Positions 1-6,288 of a stretch of 16,758 nucleotides of DNA are shown piece after piece. The DNA is from Rickettsiales bacterium (lineage in GTDB: Bacteria; Pseudomonadota; Alphaproteobacteria; Rickettsiales; UBA1997). The notes under the pieces were generated by a model that saw only the letters and a list, made by a program, of their open reading frames with translations, was not told the DNA's origin and did no database searches. The stretch's first letter is position 1; the number at the start of each line of letters is the position of its first letter. The position numbers and the translations under genes were made by a program. The DNA is taken from assembly GCA_947425005.1 (NCBI GenBank), contig CANDYP010000021.1, positions 1 to 16,758 of the forward strand, given 5' to 3'.

Positions 1-132
1 GACTACCACGTCAACATCTTTAGAGCGTATTTAGGCAAAAGCATTTTAGCCGGTTCCGGTAAAATCATCGACTCCGAAACCGGTAAAATAATCGCTGACG
101 AAACCGGTAAAATCATCGAAGCAAAAGAGTGA
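1..132 (+). CDS. C-terminal fragment of an unidentified protein with an 8-residue tandem repeat
   Basis: Reading frame 1 is open from the window edge to a TGA at 130-132, so only the last 43 residues are visible and the start lies upstream. The fragment ends in three tandem copies of an 8-residue unit, SGKIIDSE, TGKIIADE and TGKIIEAK, encoded by a 24-bp DNA repeat (about 56-128). The unit alternates hydrophobic II pairs with charged residues, which would suit a beta-solenoid or surface tail, but that is inference. The stop codon overlaps the next ATG (tgATG), so the two genes are probably translationally coupled. I do not recognise the family. Confidence 0.5.
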   Translation, partial: DYHVNIFRAYLGKSILAGSGKIIDSETGKIIADETGKIIEAKE

Positions 133-506
133 TGACATCATCAATTACTACGAATCACCACTTCTACCAAATCGAAAAACTCTTCATTATTTTTACGATC
201 ACTAGTTTTTTATTTACTCAATCAACTCAGTTACTAATCCCGATTTTTACACATCACCCTGTCCCAACCATTGATTCCTCTACATCCACAAAAACTTCTA
301 ATTCTCGCAGCGCCGCGAGAATTCAAAAAACCAATCTCAAATCCTTACAAGTCTTAAATCGCGCCAAACAGCTTCATGATCAGGGTCAGTTGAAAGAGGA
401 GGCAAAGAAGAATTTGGGTGGGACGGCTAAACTTTACGGCGAAGCTGCTCAAACCGTCAGGGAAGTTGCTGAAGACAAACTCGGAGTTGCGGGAACAATG
501 AACTGA
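132..506 (+). CDS. Small hypothetical protein with N-terminal hydrophobic segment
   Basis: This is a 124-residue ORF. I chose the ATG at 132 because it overlaps the stop of the preceding gene (TGATG). A GTG one codon upstream is possible but adds nothing. Residues around 16-40 (FIIFTITSFLF through LLIPIF) form one hydrophobic stretch that could be a signal peptide or membrane anchor. It is followed by a Ser/Thr-rich linker and then a charged, probably helical C-terminus (about 78-120) rich in Lys, Glu and Ala. No family is recognised. The start overlap supports a real gene. The unusual codon use (many ATC/ACC/TTC codons, unlike the neighbours) and lack of recognised homology leave doubt. Confidence 0.4.
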   Translation: MTSSITTNHHFYQIEKLFIIFTITSFLFTQSTQLLIPIFTHHPVPTIDSSTSTKTSNSRSAARIQKTNLKSLQVLNRAKQLHDQGQLKEEAKKNLGGTAKLYGEAAQTVREVAEDKLGVAGTMN

Positions 507-581
507 CCCCCTTTTTTAAACAATCCAACCCTCTCCAACTGCGAATAAAATCTAGTGTCCGCGCGTCACGGAAAATTGGGC

Positions 582-618
582 AAAAAAAAAGGCTCTTTCA
601 GTTTTTGCTGAAAGAGCC
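582..618 (-). terminator. Rho-independent terminator, minus strand
   Basis: GGCTCTTTCAG (591-601) and CTGAAAGAGCC (608-618) pair as a perfect 11-bp stem around a 6-nt loop. Nine consecutive A on the plus strand (582-590) become a U-tract after the stem on the minus-strand transcript, so the polarity is minus. No minus-strand protein gene lies within several hundred bases upstream, so what it terminates is not obvious. Confidence 0.85.
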
Positions 619-745
619 CAGGTGCTAACACGCTTTGATGCGTTTGCATGGTGGTGGTCGGTGGTTTCATCTTTTTGGTGAGCAGCGTTTTGAATTACTT
701 TGTCATTCGAAAAAGTAATGTGTGAGTCATTTTTTACATTACTCT
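582..745 (-). ncRNA. Candidate small structured RNA ending at the intrinsic terminator
   Basis: A minus-strand transcript ending at the strong terminator would begin with a second hairpin: AGTAATGT (714-721) pairs perfectly with ACATTACT (736-743). Between them lies a small ACGC/GCGT stem near 632-645. A 36-nt ORF (695-730, minus; MTHTLLFRMTK) starts inside the 5' hairpin, so an attenuator-like leader is an alternative. No downstream operon exists on that strand, which favours a free-standing small RNA. I do not recognise an RNA family, see no convincing promoter, and set the 5' end only from the hairpin. Confidence 0.3.
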
Positions 746-960
746 TTTCAACTAACAAGAAATATTTTTGACGCCAAAGAAAAAAAATTGTGAAATGGAT
801 TTAACTTCTTGATTCGAAGTAAGTGTCTTCCTAATTTCTTTTGTGGATCAAAATCTCATCCACAACAATATTTTCAAAGCAGCTTTATCCCTTTGTTAGA
901 AGGGTTTGAGGAAGGTAAAACGAATTGGGGTGACCCAAGCTTCCTTCCGCTAATTTTCCT

Positions 961-1107
961 AAGAACCTGTTCCAAATCTCTACCTGCAACGGCCGTAAAT
1001 GGCGGATTTCCTGCGCTCCGCTGCTCACGTACCTTAAGTACGCTGAGCTGCGGTGCTCGCAAATCCACCATTTCCGACTCGTCGCAGCGAGATTTAGTAC
1101 AGGCTCC
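961..1107. repeat. Family-B palindromic repeat, copy B1
   Basis: This is an imperfect palindrome about 147 bp long, centred on GTACCTTAAGTAC near 1030-1042. The left arm (ACCTGTTCC onwards) matches the reverse complement of the right arm (ending TACAGGCTCC) with scattered mismatches. The central block shared with B2 and B3 contains TGCGCTCCG, TGCTCACGTACCTTAAGTAC and CGGTGCTCGCAAATC. The outer arms differ from B2/B3. It ends 26 bp before the XRE gene and may therefore influence that gene's promoter. Confidence 0.8.
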
Positions 1108-1133
1108 AAATTAAAAAAGTTGTTACGATCCAA

Positions 1134-1580
1134 ATGCTCAAAAACTTTTTAAAACAGATTAGGCAGGAAAAAGGAATCAAGCAGGCTGATTTGGCAAGAA
1201 AGGCCGGCTTGTTTAAGCAAAACATTTCTGACTTTGAGAAGGGAAAACAAGGCTTCTCCAAAGAAAGTTTAGACAAAATATCCGCAGTTCTTGATGTCAG
1301 CGTAAACCACATTTTGACTGGCGAATCCGACGAAAGTATCGATAAAAAATCCAGAGCAAGATTAGAGAAAGCCATGACCCTAGCGGGGTTCCGCGTTGAT
1401 CTGGGGAAAGAAATGACAATCAAAATTGCTGCAGAAATCTTCAATTTGTTAACAGCGATTGACTCTTTCAAAAGCAGCGGCGAGAAAAAGAAATTTTTGA
1501 ATTCGTTAGAATCAAAATACATCACCGGGTTGGCCGCGCAGTGCCTATTAAATTCTAAAAAAAATGCCTCAAAAAAATAA
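1134..1580 (+). CDS. XRE-family helix-turn-helix transcriptional regulator
   Basis: The product is 148 residues. Residues about 4-62 form a Cro/CI-type HTH: LKQIRQEKGIKQADLARKAG, then recognition-helix residues around KQNISDFEKGKQGFS, then LDKISAVLDVSVNHILTG, the classic ending of the XRE fold. The remaining ~85 residues are helical and charged, with no domain I can name. They may mediate dimerisation or interaction with the receiver encoded two genes downstream. The ATG at 1134 gives the normal distance to the HTH, although no clear Shine-Dalgarno is visible. It overlaps the next gene by 17 nt, implying one transcript. DNA-binding function is well supported; targets are unknown. Confidence 0.85.
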   Translation: MLKNFLKQIRQEKGIKQADLARKAGLFKQNISDFEKGKQGFSKESLDKISAVLDVSVNHILTGESDESIDKKSRARLEKAMTLAGFRVDLGKEMTIKIAAEIFNLLTAIDSFKSSGEKKKFLNSLESKYITGLAAQCLLNSKKNASKK

Positions 1581-1791
1581 ACAGAATCAGCGGGAAATAT
1601 TGAAAGAGCTGGAAGTGATTTACGACAATCGCTTCAAGTGGGTTCAAGCTGGAAAAAAATTGCGGGAAGGCTTCTCGGAGGCTTTGGTAGAAAATTTGAA
1701 GATGAGCAAACTTCTGAAAATTTGTATTGTCGCCAATGTAGGTATTTGGCTGTCGTTTTTACTAATCACTTACCACATTTTTGGTTTATGA
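1564..1791 (+). CDS. Small single-pass membrane protein in the XRE-receiver cassette
   Basis: This is a 75-residue ORF starting 17 nt inside the XRE gene and ending in TGA at 1789-1791, which overlaps the receiver ATG (ATGA). Residues 1-50 are polar and charged, probably a cytoplasmic helix. Residues about 51-73 (LKICIVANVGIWLSFLLITY onward) form one transmembrane segment at the very C-terminus, as in a tail-anchored protein. I do not recognise a family. Overlaps at both ends and the absence of spacers argue that it is translated and works with its neighbours, perhaps tethering the regulator or receiver to the membrane; that role is inference. Confidence 0.6.
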   Translation: MPQKNKQNQREILKELEVIYDNRFKWVQAGKKLREGFSEALVENLKMSKLLKICIVANVGIWLSFLLITYHIFGL

Positions 1792-2225
1792 ATTCTAAGA
1801 AATACGTTCTCTACGTTGAAGATGAGGAAGTTCAGGCCAAGCTTTTTGAGAAAATTATTGGCGACGAAATCAAGCCTTACGGTTACAAAATTGTTGTCGT
1901 AAATAATGGCAAAGATGCAGCCGAATTTTTGTTTGGAAAAGGCGGTAAAGTGAAAGTCTCAAGAGGCGATGTGGGCTTGATATTGCTGGATTTATCCATG
2001 TACGACATTTCGGGATTTCAGCTAATAGAAGACATCACCAAATCAGATTTGGCAATTCCGGTCGCTGTTCTTACGAGTCACGAAGATCACAAAATTGAGA
2101 AAGAGGCAAAAAAATTGGGAGCCTCAGACTATTTCATCAAAGGTAAAGATTTGGCTGAATTGGAAAGGCTGAAGAAATTTATCATCAAAAATATACCCAA
2201 ACAACCTTTCGACACCGACTTATGA
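1788..2225 (+). CDS. Stand-alone response-regulator receiver domain protein
   Basis: This 145-residue protein is essentially one receiver (CheY-like) domain with no output domain. Visible elements are the acidic pair E11-D12 (YVEDE), the phospho-acceptor Asp68 in LILLDLSMYD, Thr96 in VAVLTSHED, and Lys118 in DYFIKGKD. I chose ATG 1788 because it overlaps the upstream stop (ATGA) and places the first strand (KKYVLYVED) at the N-terminus; the frame stays open 150 bp upstream, but only over the preceding gene. The last nine residues, PKQPFDTDL, and the stop lie inside palindromic element A1. Without the element the protein would end N-I-Q-stop. No histidine kinase is visible in the window. Confidence 0.88.
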   Translation: MNSKKYVLYVEDEEVQAKLFEKIIGDEIKPYGYKIVVVNNGKDAAEFLFGKGGKVKVSRGDVGLILLDLSMYDISGFQLIEDITKSDLAIPVAVLTSHEDHKIEKEAKKLGASDYFIKGKDLAELERLKKFIIKNIPKQPFDTDL

Positions 2226-2354
2226 CGAAGAATTTTTGAGGAAAAATCACGACGGAGAATGTAAGCTGTACCAAGTGGTACAGCGTCATTCTCCGAGTGA
2301 ATTTTTACCAAAAAGGCGAAGTCAGAAGTCGGTGTCGAAAGGTTGTTTGGGTAT
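2193..2354. repeat. 162-bp palindromic element A, copy A1, invading the 3' end of the receiver gene
   Basis: The element begins ATACCCAAACAACC and ends GGTTGTTTGGGTAT. The outermost 29 bp (2193-2221 and 2326-2354) are perfect inverted repeats. The centre is GTACCA-AG-TGGTAC near 2268-2281, flanked by paired GGAGAATG and CATTCTCC. A second copy of identical length lies at 7219-7380, with a long identical central block. Removing 2193-2354 joins AAT to ATT CAA TAG, giving a plausible original receiver stop. One frame of the element is open throughout (YPNNL through KGCLGI), although here it is not the frame in use. It also separates the convergent receiver and pheT genes and could act as a bidirectional terminator. 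Confidence 0.88.
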
Positions 2355-2390
2355 ATTCAATAGCTAAAGAGCGCAATTTACTCGCAACGA

Positions 2391-4760
2391 TTATTCCCGC
2401 AAAGTGGCGCCGTAGAATTTGGCGGCGGCATCGATGATTTTTTTGGAGATGGAGTCGATTTCGTCAGAGGTTAAAGTTTTTTCAACTGGTTGAATTTTTA
2501 CGCGCAGCGCCACGGATTTCCTGTCTTCTTGGATGTTTTTGCCGGCGAAGATGTCGAAAATTATTACTTCTTTTATTAAATTTTTGTCGCAGTTCAGCAC
2601 CGTTTTGATGAGGTCGCCGACCGCTTGGTCCTTGTTTACTAAAAAGGCGAAGTCGCGTTCGACTAGTTGCAAATCGTTGGCGTTGAAGGCTTTGCGTGAA
2701 GTTGGTTTTTGGGTTTGTGGCAAAGTGTCGACGAAGATTTCAAAAATATTTACGCGGTTTTTAAGATCGAATTTTTTGGCGATTTGGGGGTGGAGTTCGC
2801 CGAAATATCCCACCAAATTTTTACCCAGTTTTAGCGAAGCGAAGCGGTGAGGGTGGTAGTATTTCGGGGCTTCGGAGATGTTCATTTGCAGGCTTTCAGC
2901 GCGCAGGCCGAAAATTTCAATTACGTCGAGAAAATCTTTTTTTACGTCGAAGATGTCGAAGTCACGCTCGTCGTGGTAATGGTTTTGTTCTTTGTTTTTA
3001 CCGGCGCGCAGGCCTGAGATCATTGACTTCTGGCCGTCAGCAAGAAAAACATTTCCGATTTCAAAAAGGGCGAGATCGGCAAAATTCCTCAAACAATTTT
3101 TGCGGTAAGATTCAAGCAAGCCCATCACCAGATTAGGGCGCATGTGGCTTAACTCGATGCTGATCGGATTTTTTAAAATTAATTTTTCGTTTTTTTCGGC
3201 AAAAATTTCGACCAAATTGGAATCAACGAAGGACCAGTTGATGGTTTCAAGCATACCCTCTGAAGCCAGGTGGGATCTGACTTTGTGCAAAATATTCAGC
3301 GGCGCTTTTTCGCCGATATTTTGCGGCAGAGCGGTTTTAGAAATTTTGTCGTAGCCGAAAATTCGCACTACTTCTTCGACTAAATCTTCGGCGCCATGCA
3401 TGTCGTGGCGGTGGGATGGGACGGTGACGGAGAATTTATTTTCGGAAAGTTTTTCGAGTTCAAAACCTAAATCCAACAAAATCTGCGAAGCCTGATCTGG
3501 TGTCACTTCTACGCCGATTAATTTTTTGATTTTTGCCAAATCAAATTCAACTTTTTTGGCAACAGATTTGGCGCCAACAAGTTTAGTTTCGCTGATTTCG
3601 CCGCCGCAAATTTCTAAAATTAATTGCGTCGCTAAATCGATTCCGCTTTCGCAAGTGTTTTCGTCGACGCCGCGCTCGAAGCGGAATCTGGCGTCGGACA
3701 GAATATTTAATTTACGGCCGGCGTAAGCAATTGCGGATGGGGCGAAAAAGGCGGATTCGAGCAAGATTTCGGAAGTTTCTAAATCGCAGGACGAGCTTGC
3801 CGAGCCAATGATGCCAGCGATTCCGACTGGTTTTTTACTGTCGGCAATGAGCAGAATTTTTTCGTCTAAAATAAATTCGTCATTTTTTAGTGAGGTGAAT
3901 TTTTCGCCGTTAGTGGCGAAGCGAATAGCGATTGCGCCGTCGATTTTGTTGGCGTCGTAAGCGTGCATCGGGCGGTTTAAAACCAGCATTACGTAGTTAG
4001 TGATGTCGACGATTGCGGAGATCGAGTTAAGGCCAAGTGCGCTTAATTTTTCTTTCAACCATTTTGGCGATTCGCAATTTTTGACATTTTTTAAATAGCG
4101 GAAAGCGGCGTAGGTGCAGGCGTCAAAGGCTTCGTTTTTGACTTCAATGGGACAAGGAAATTCTCCGGCGATTTTTTTGATTGCGGGATTTTTTAAAGTG
4201 CCGATGCCGGTGGCGGCAAGGTCGCGGGCGATGCCGAAAATTCCCAAACAGTCACCGCGATTTGGAGTGACGTTGATTTCGATTACGGCGTCATTAAGCG
4301 CGAAGACCTCGGTGATTTTGCTGCCCACTTCCCATTTTTCTTCGATTTCAACAATGCCCTCATCGTCAGAGCCCAAGCCTAATTCACGCTTGGAGCACAA
4401 CATGCCGTTGCTTTCAACGCCGGCGATTTTGGCTTTTTTAATCACCATTTGATTGGCGGGAATAACCGATCCGATTGGGGCGTAAGCAACTTTCAAGCCG
4501 GTGCGGGCGTTGGGCGCGCCACAGATAATTTGTAGTGGAGTGGCTGAATCTACGGTGGCGACTTGGCAGATTTTTAGTTTGGTAGAATTTTCGTGAGGCT
4601 GCGCGTCGATGATTTTGGCGACGGAAAATGGTGCGAGGATTTTGGCTTTGTCTTCGACTGATTCAATTTCGAGGCCAATGCTAGTAAGCTTGGAACAGAT
4701 TTCTTCGAGAGTGGCAGCAGTGTCGAGATATTCTTTAAGCCAGGAGAGAGTGAGTTTCAT
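2391..4760 (-). CDS. pheT: Phenylalanine--tRNA ligase beta subunit
   Basis: This 789-residue protein has the usual length and order for bacterial PheT. The N-terminus (MKLTLSWLKEYLD) is typical. A tRNA-binding OB-type domain spans about 39-150, with PHENSTKLKICQV and ICGAPNARTGLKVAYAPIGS. B3/B4 editing regions (about 208-380) include LNRPMHAYDANKI, and a B5 region lies at about 400-470. The C-terminal FDX-ACB anticodon-binding domain (about 695-788) starts near FNANDLQLVERDFAF and ends FYGATLRE. With PheS it forms the alpha2-beta2 enzyme charging tRNA-Phe in the cytosol. No pheS is adjacent: upstream on the same strand lie an inverted repeat and atpF. The stop faces the receiver gene across element A1. 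Confidence 0.97.
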   Translation of the reverse strand: MKLTLSWLKEYLDTAATLEEICSKLTSIGLEIESVEDKAKILAPFSVAKIIDAQPHENSTKLKICQVATVDSATPLQIICGAPNARTGLKVAYAPIGSVIPANQMVIKKAKIAGVESNGMLCSKRELGLGSDDEGIVEIEEKWEVGSKITEVFALNDAVIEINVTPNRGDCLGIFGIARDLAATGIGTLKNPAIKKIAGEFPCPIEVKNEAFDACTYAAFRYLKNVKNCESPKWLKEKLSALGLNSISAIVDITNYVMLVLNRPMHAYDANKIDGAIAIRFATNGEKFTSLKNDEFILDEKILLIADSKKPVGIAGIIGSASSSCDLETSEILLESAFFAPSAIAYAGRKLNILSDARFRFERGVDENTCESGIDLATQLILEICGGEISETKLVGAKSVAKKVEFDLAKIKKLIGVEVTPDQASQILLDLGFELEKLSENKFSVTVPSHRHDMHGAEDLVEEVVRIFGYDKISKTALPQNIGEKAPLNILHKVRSHLASEGMLETINWSFVDSNLVEIFAEKNEKLILKNPISIELSHMRPNLVMGLLESYRKNCLRNFADLALFEIGNVFLADGQKSMISGLRAGKNKEQNHYHDERDFDIFDVKKDFLDVIEIFGLRAESLQMNISEAPKYYHPHRFASLKLGKNLVGYFGELHPQIAKKFDLKNRVNIFEIFVDTLPQTQKPTSRKAFNANDLQLVERDFAFLVNKDQAVGDLIKTVLNCDKNLIKEVIIFDIFAGKNIQEDRKSVALRVKIQPVEKTLTSDEIDSISKKIIDAAAKFYGATLRE

Positions 4761-4783
4761 GAGGTTTTTGATGTGTTTACAGT

Positions 4784-4918
4784 CTCGGTCTAAGCCCCCC
4801 TGACAAGGGGGGTAGGGGGGTTTCTCGTCAAAAATTCAGAATTAATTTGAGCACGAGTTTAATCTGAATTTTGACGAGAAACCCCCCTACCCCCCTTGTC
4901 AGGGGGGCTTAGACTGAG
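4784..4918. repeat. Near-perfect long inverted repeat between atpF and pheT (family C)
   Basis: The left arm 4784-4840 and right arm 4863-4918 (57 and 56 nt) are reverse complements except for one G/A mismatch and one extra A. They flank a 22-nt loop. Each arm itself contains CCCCCCTGACAAGGGGGG, so nested hairpins are possible. It fills almost the whole atpF-pheT gap (4761-4923). Such an arrangement could terminate or attenuate read-through from the atp genes into pheT, and it resembles a miniature inverted-repeat element. The arm motif GGGTTTCTCGTCA recurs at 13056-13068. Confidence 0.9.
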
Positions 4919-4923
4919 AGCTA

Positions 4924-5397
4924 TTAGATAACTTTGCTTAGATCTTGAGTGGCGTGGGACAGCACAGCTTCACTTTGTTTCTCATCCAAATTCGTCACGC
5001 TATTTTCAACTGCCTGTAGTGCCGAAGCGATGATTTGATTTTTGATTTTGCGCATGGCTTCCATTTGTTCTTGTTCGATTCTAGCGAAGGCCGCAGCGGT
5101 TTTTTTAGCGACTTCATCTTCAACGCTTTTTTGCGCATCAGCCAAAAATCTTTGCGCTTCTAGTTCGGCGTCTTTGATTAATTTTTGGGAATAATTCAGA
5201 GATTCTTGATTGTATTTTTCAGCGCTGGCCAAAAGTTTTATGGCTCTTTCCTTCATTTCTTTGGCGGCCAAAATTTCTTCGGCGATGGCTTTTGATTTAT
5301 CGTCCAGAGATTTGGTGATGCTGGTTCTGGCTAGTTTAATGATGAGGGTGATGAAGGCGGCAAAGGCGATCGCTAACCAAAATTTTTCGTTGAACAT
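4924..5397 (-). CDS. atpF: ATP synthase Fo subunit b
   Basis: This is a 157-residue protein. An N-terminal membrane helix (about 5-24, KFWLAIAFAAFITLIIKL) is followed by a long, charged, alanine-rich helix to the C-terminus, the standard b-subunit layout. It forms half of the peripheral stalk that holds the F1 sector static against the rotor. It lies 24 bp after the b' gene on the same strand, as in other alphaproteobacteria where b' and b are distinct paralogues. It is assigned as b rather than b' by gene order (a-c-b'-b) and by the FWLAIAF-type N-terminus. The downstream gene pheT is separated from it by the family-C inverted repeat. Confidence 0.92.
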   Translation of the reverse strand: MFNEKFWLAIAFAAFITLIIKLARTSITKSLDDKSKAIAEEILAAKEMKERAIKLLASAEKYNQESLNYSQKLIKDAELEAQRFLADAQKSVEDEVAKKTAAAFARIEQEQMEAMRKIKNQIIASALQAVENSVTNLDEKQSEAVLSHATQDLSKVI

Positions 5398-5421
5398 TTT
5401 TTTCTGAAATAAATTTGTAAC

Positions 5422-5856
5422 TTAGTTGCTAAGCAATTTTTTTGTGATTTGTCCGGTAAGATTTTTAATCGCCACTTCGCTTTGAGTGCGGGATTGCTCG
5501 ATTAAATTAGCAAGTTCTTGAAAAGATTTTTGGGTGGATTGATCGAGCTTTTCTTTGAGGTCTTCAATCATTTTTTCTCGGGTTTGAGTGGCGAATTTGG
5601 CGGCTTCTTCAAGTTTAGTTTGGTATTTGTGATTGGCGTCTTTTCGTAGTTCTGAGGCTTTGTGTTGAAGTTTGTGAATCTGGTCATCTAAGGCGGCGGC
5701 TGAAGAGAGATCGGCATCAATGATATTTTTTCTGCTTTTAAGAATGGCAGAAATTCTTGGTAAAATTATGCGGCTGCTGCAGAAATAAAGTGCGGCGAAG
5801 CAAAGTAGGAACCAGAAAATTTGTGAGCTGTAGGTGGTTAAATCTAACTGAGGCAT
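5422..5856 (-). CDS. atpF': ATP synthase Fo subunit b'
   Basis: This is a 144-residue protein starting MPQLDLTTYSSQIFWFLLCF, the characteristic b' opening (MPQLD with an FW-containing membrane helix, about 10-30). Residues 35-144 form a charged coiled coil with many Lys/Glu pairs. Together with subunit b it makes the heterodimeric peripheral stalk found in photosynthetic bacteria, plastids and alphaproteobacteria. It lies between atpE and atpF on the minus strand, separated from atpE by a 104-bp spacer that holds an inverted repeat. No convincing Shine-Dalgarno is seen before the ATG. Confidence 0.92.
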   Translation of the reverse strand: MPQLDLTTYSSQIFWFLLCFAALYFCSSRIILPRISAILKSRKNIIDADLSSAAALDDQIHKLQHKASELRKDANHKYQTKLEEAAKFATQTREKMIEDLKEKLDQSTQKSFQELANLIEQSRTQSEVAIKNLTGQITKKLLSN

Positions 5857-5859
5857 TTG

Positions 5860-5952
5860 GTTAGTGTTTAGTTGTTAGTGCTTAGTGCTTAGTTGTTGGC
5901 GCTTAGAACGGTAAGTGTAAACTAACAACTAAGCACCAACAACTAACAACTT
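5860..5952. repeat. Inverted repeat built of TTAGTTGTTAGTG-like units between atpE and atpF'
   Basis: The spacer contains GTTTAGTTGTTAGTGCTTAG on the left and its near reverse complement (CTAAGCACCAACAACTAAC) on the right. The left arm also carries a 7-bp direct duplication, TGCTTAG. The transcript can fold into a long imperfect hairpin. Its position just after atpE suits a role in giving atpE a higher mRNA level than its downstream neighbours, as known for atpE in other bacteria; that is inference here. Confidence 0.7.
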
Positions 5953-5960
5953 AAGTGTGA

Positions 5961-6203
5961 TTAAGAGAACAAGATCAAGAAGGCCAAAAGTACCGCGAAG
6001 ATACCCATTGCTTCGGCAAGACCGGCGGCGATGTAGATGTATTTTTCAAGCTTAGGAGCGGCAGAAGGGTTTCTGGCGATGCTGTTGAAAAAAGATCCGA
6101 AGATGTTGCCAATCGCAAGAGCGGCACCAGCCATGCCCAAAGTGCAAAGGCCAACACCGATGTATTTAAAAGCTTCAAAATTACTAACGACTACTTCTTC
6201 CAT
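5961..6203 (-). CDS. atpE: ATP synthase Fo subunit c
   Basis: This 80-residue proteolipid has two membrane helices (about 12-40 and 54-79) joined by a polar loop carrying the conserved RNP (44-46). The first helix is glycine- and alanine-rich (GLCTLGMAGAALAIGNIFG). The proton-carrying carboxylate is Glu64 in LAEAMGIF. The residue after it is Ala rather than Ser/Thr, which points to a proton rather than sodium ring. Subunit c forms the rotor ring of Fo. It lies after atpB and before atpF' on the minus strand, and an AGGT sequence five bases before the ATG may be a weak ribosome-binding site. Confidence 0.96.
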   Translation of the reverse strand: MEEVVVSNFEAFKYIGVGLCTLGMAGAALAIGNIFGSFFNSIARNPSAAPKLEKYIYIAAGLAEAMGIFAVLLAFLILFS

Positions 6204-6257
6204 TTTTTACCTATTTTTTAGTTGATGTCCGCTTAACAACCCATTGATCGGGAAATT

Positions 6258-6286
6258 ATTTGGCTTTGCAGACGTGTGGGCCAAAT
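6258..6286 (-). other. Small hairpin between atpB and atpE
   Basis: ATTTGGC (6258-6264) and GCCAAAT (6280-6286) form a perfect 7-bp stem with a 15-nt loop just downstream of the atpB stop. No U-tract follows, so it is not a classical terminator. It may be a processing or stability hairpin before atpE, or chance. Confidence 0.3.
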
Positions 6287-6288
6287 TC

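Larger units (their letters stand above)
507..1133. other. Gene-poor interval with a terminator, a possible small RNA and a palindrome
   Basis: These 627 bases lie between the coupled hypothetical genes and the XRE regulator. The left part holds a strong minus-strand intrinsic terminator (582-618) and, upstream of it on that strand, sequence able to form another hairpin (714-743). The right part holds a family-B palindrome (961-1107). Between about 745 and 960 I see no gene, tRNA or repeat. The open frames in 809-1133 on both strands run through the palindrome, which is open in several frames at once, so they are not convincing genes. Confidence 0.6.

Noticed and set aside
552..758. Minus-strand 68-codon ORF with a short His-rich stretch (DHHH)
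   Set aside because: It runs through the strong terminator hairpin and its T-tract, so the C-terminal third cannot be normally translated from a terminated transcript. No family is recognised, and the His run is too short to call a his leader.
809..1133. Overlapping ORFs on both strands (809-1114 +, 874-1071 -, 885-1133 -)
   Set aside because: All three cross palindrome B1, which is open in several frames. None has a recognisable domain or start context.
1638..1787. 50-codon N-terminal extension of the receiver frame
   Set aside because: The extension lies over the small membrane-protein gene in another frame. The ATG at 1788 overlaps that gene's stop and starts the receiver fold correctly.
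2129..2311. Minus-strand 60-codon ORF over the receiver end
   Set aside because: It is antisense to the receiver and to one arm of element A1. It is explained by the palindrome's open frames.
4780..4920. The two G-rich runs (GGGGGGTAGGGGGG) as a G-quadruplex
   Set aside because: Only two long G-runs lie on each strand per arm, with a 2-nt loop. The inverted-repeat hairpin is the simpler and stronger structure.
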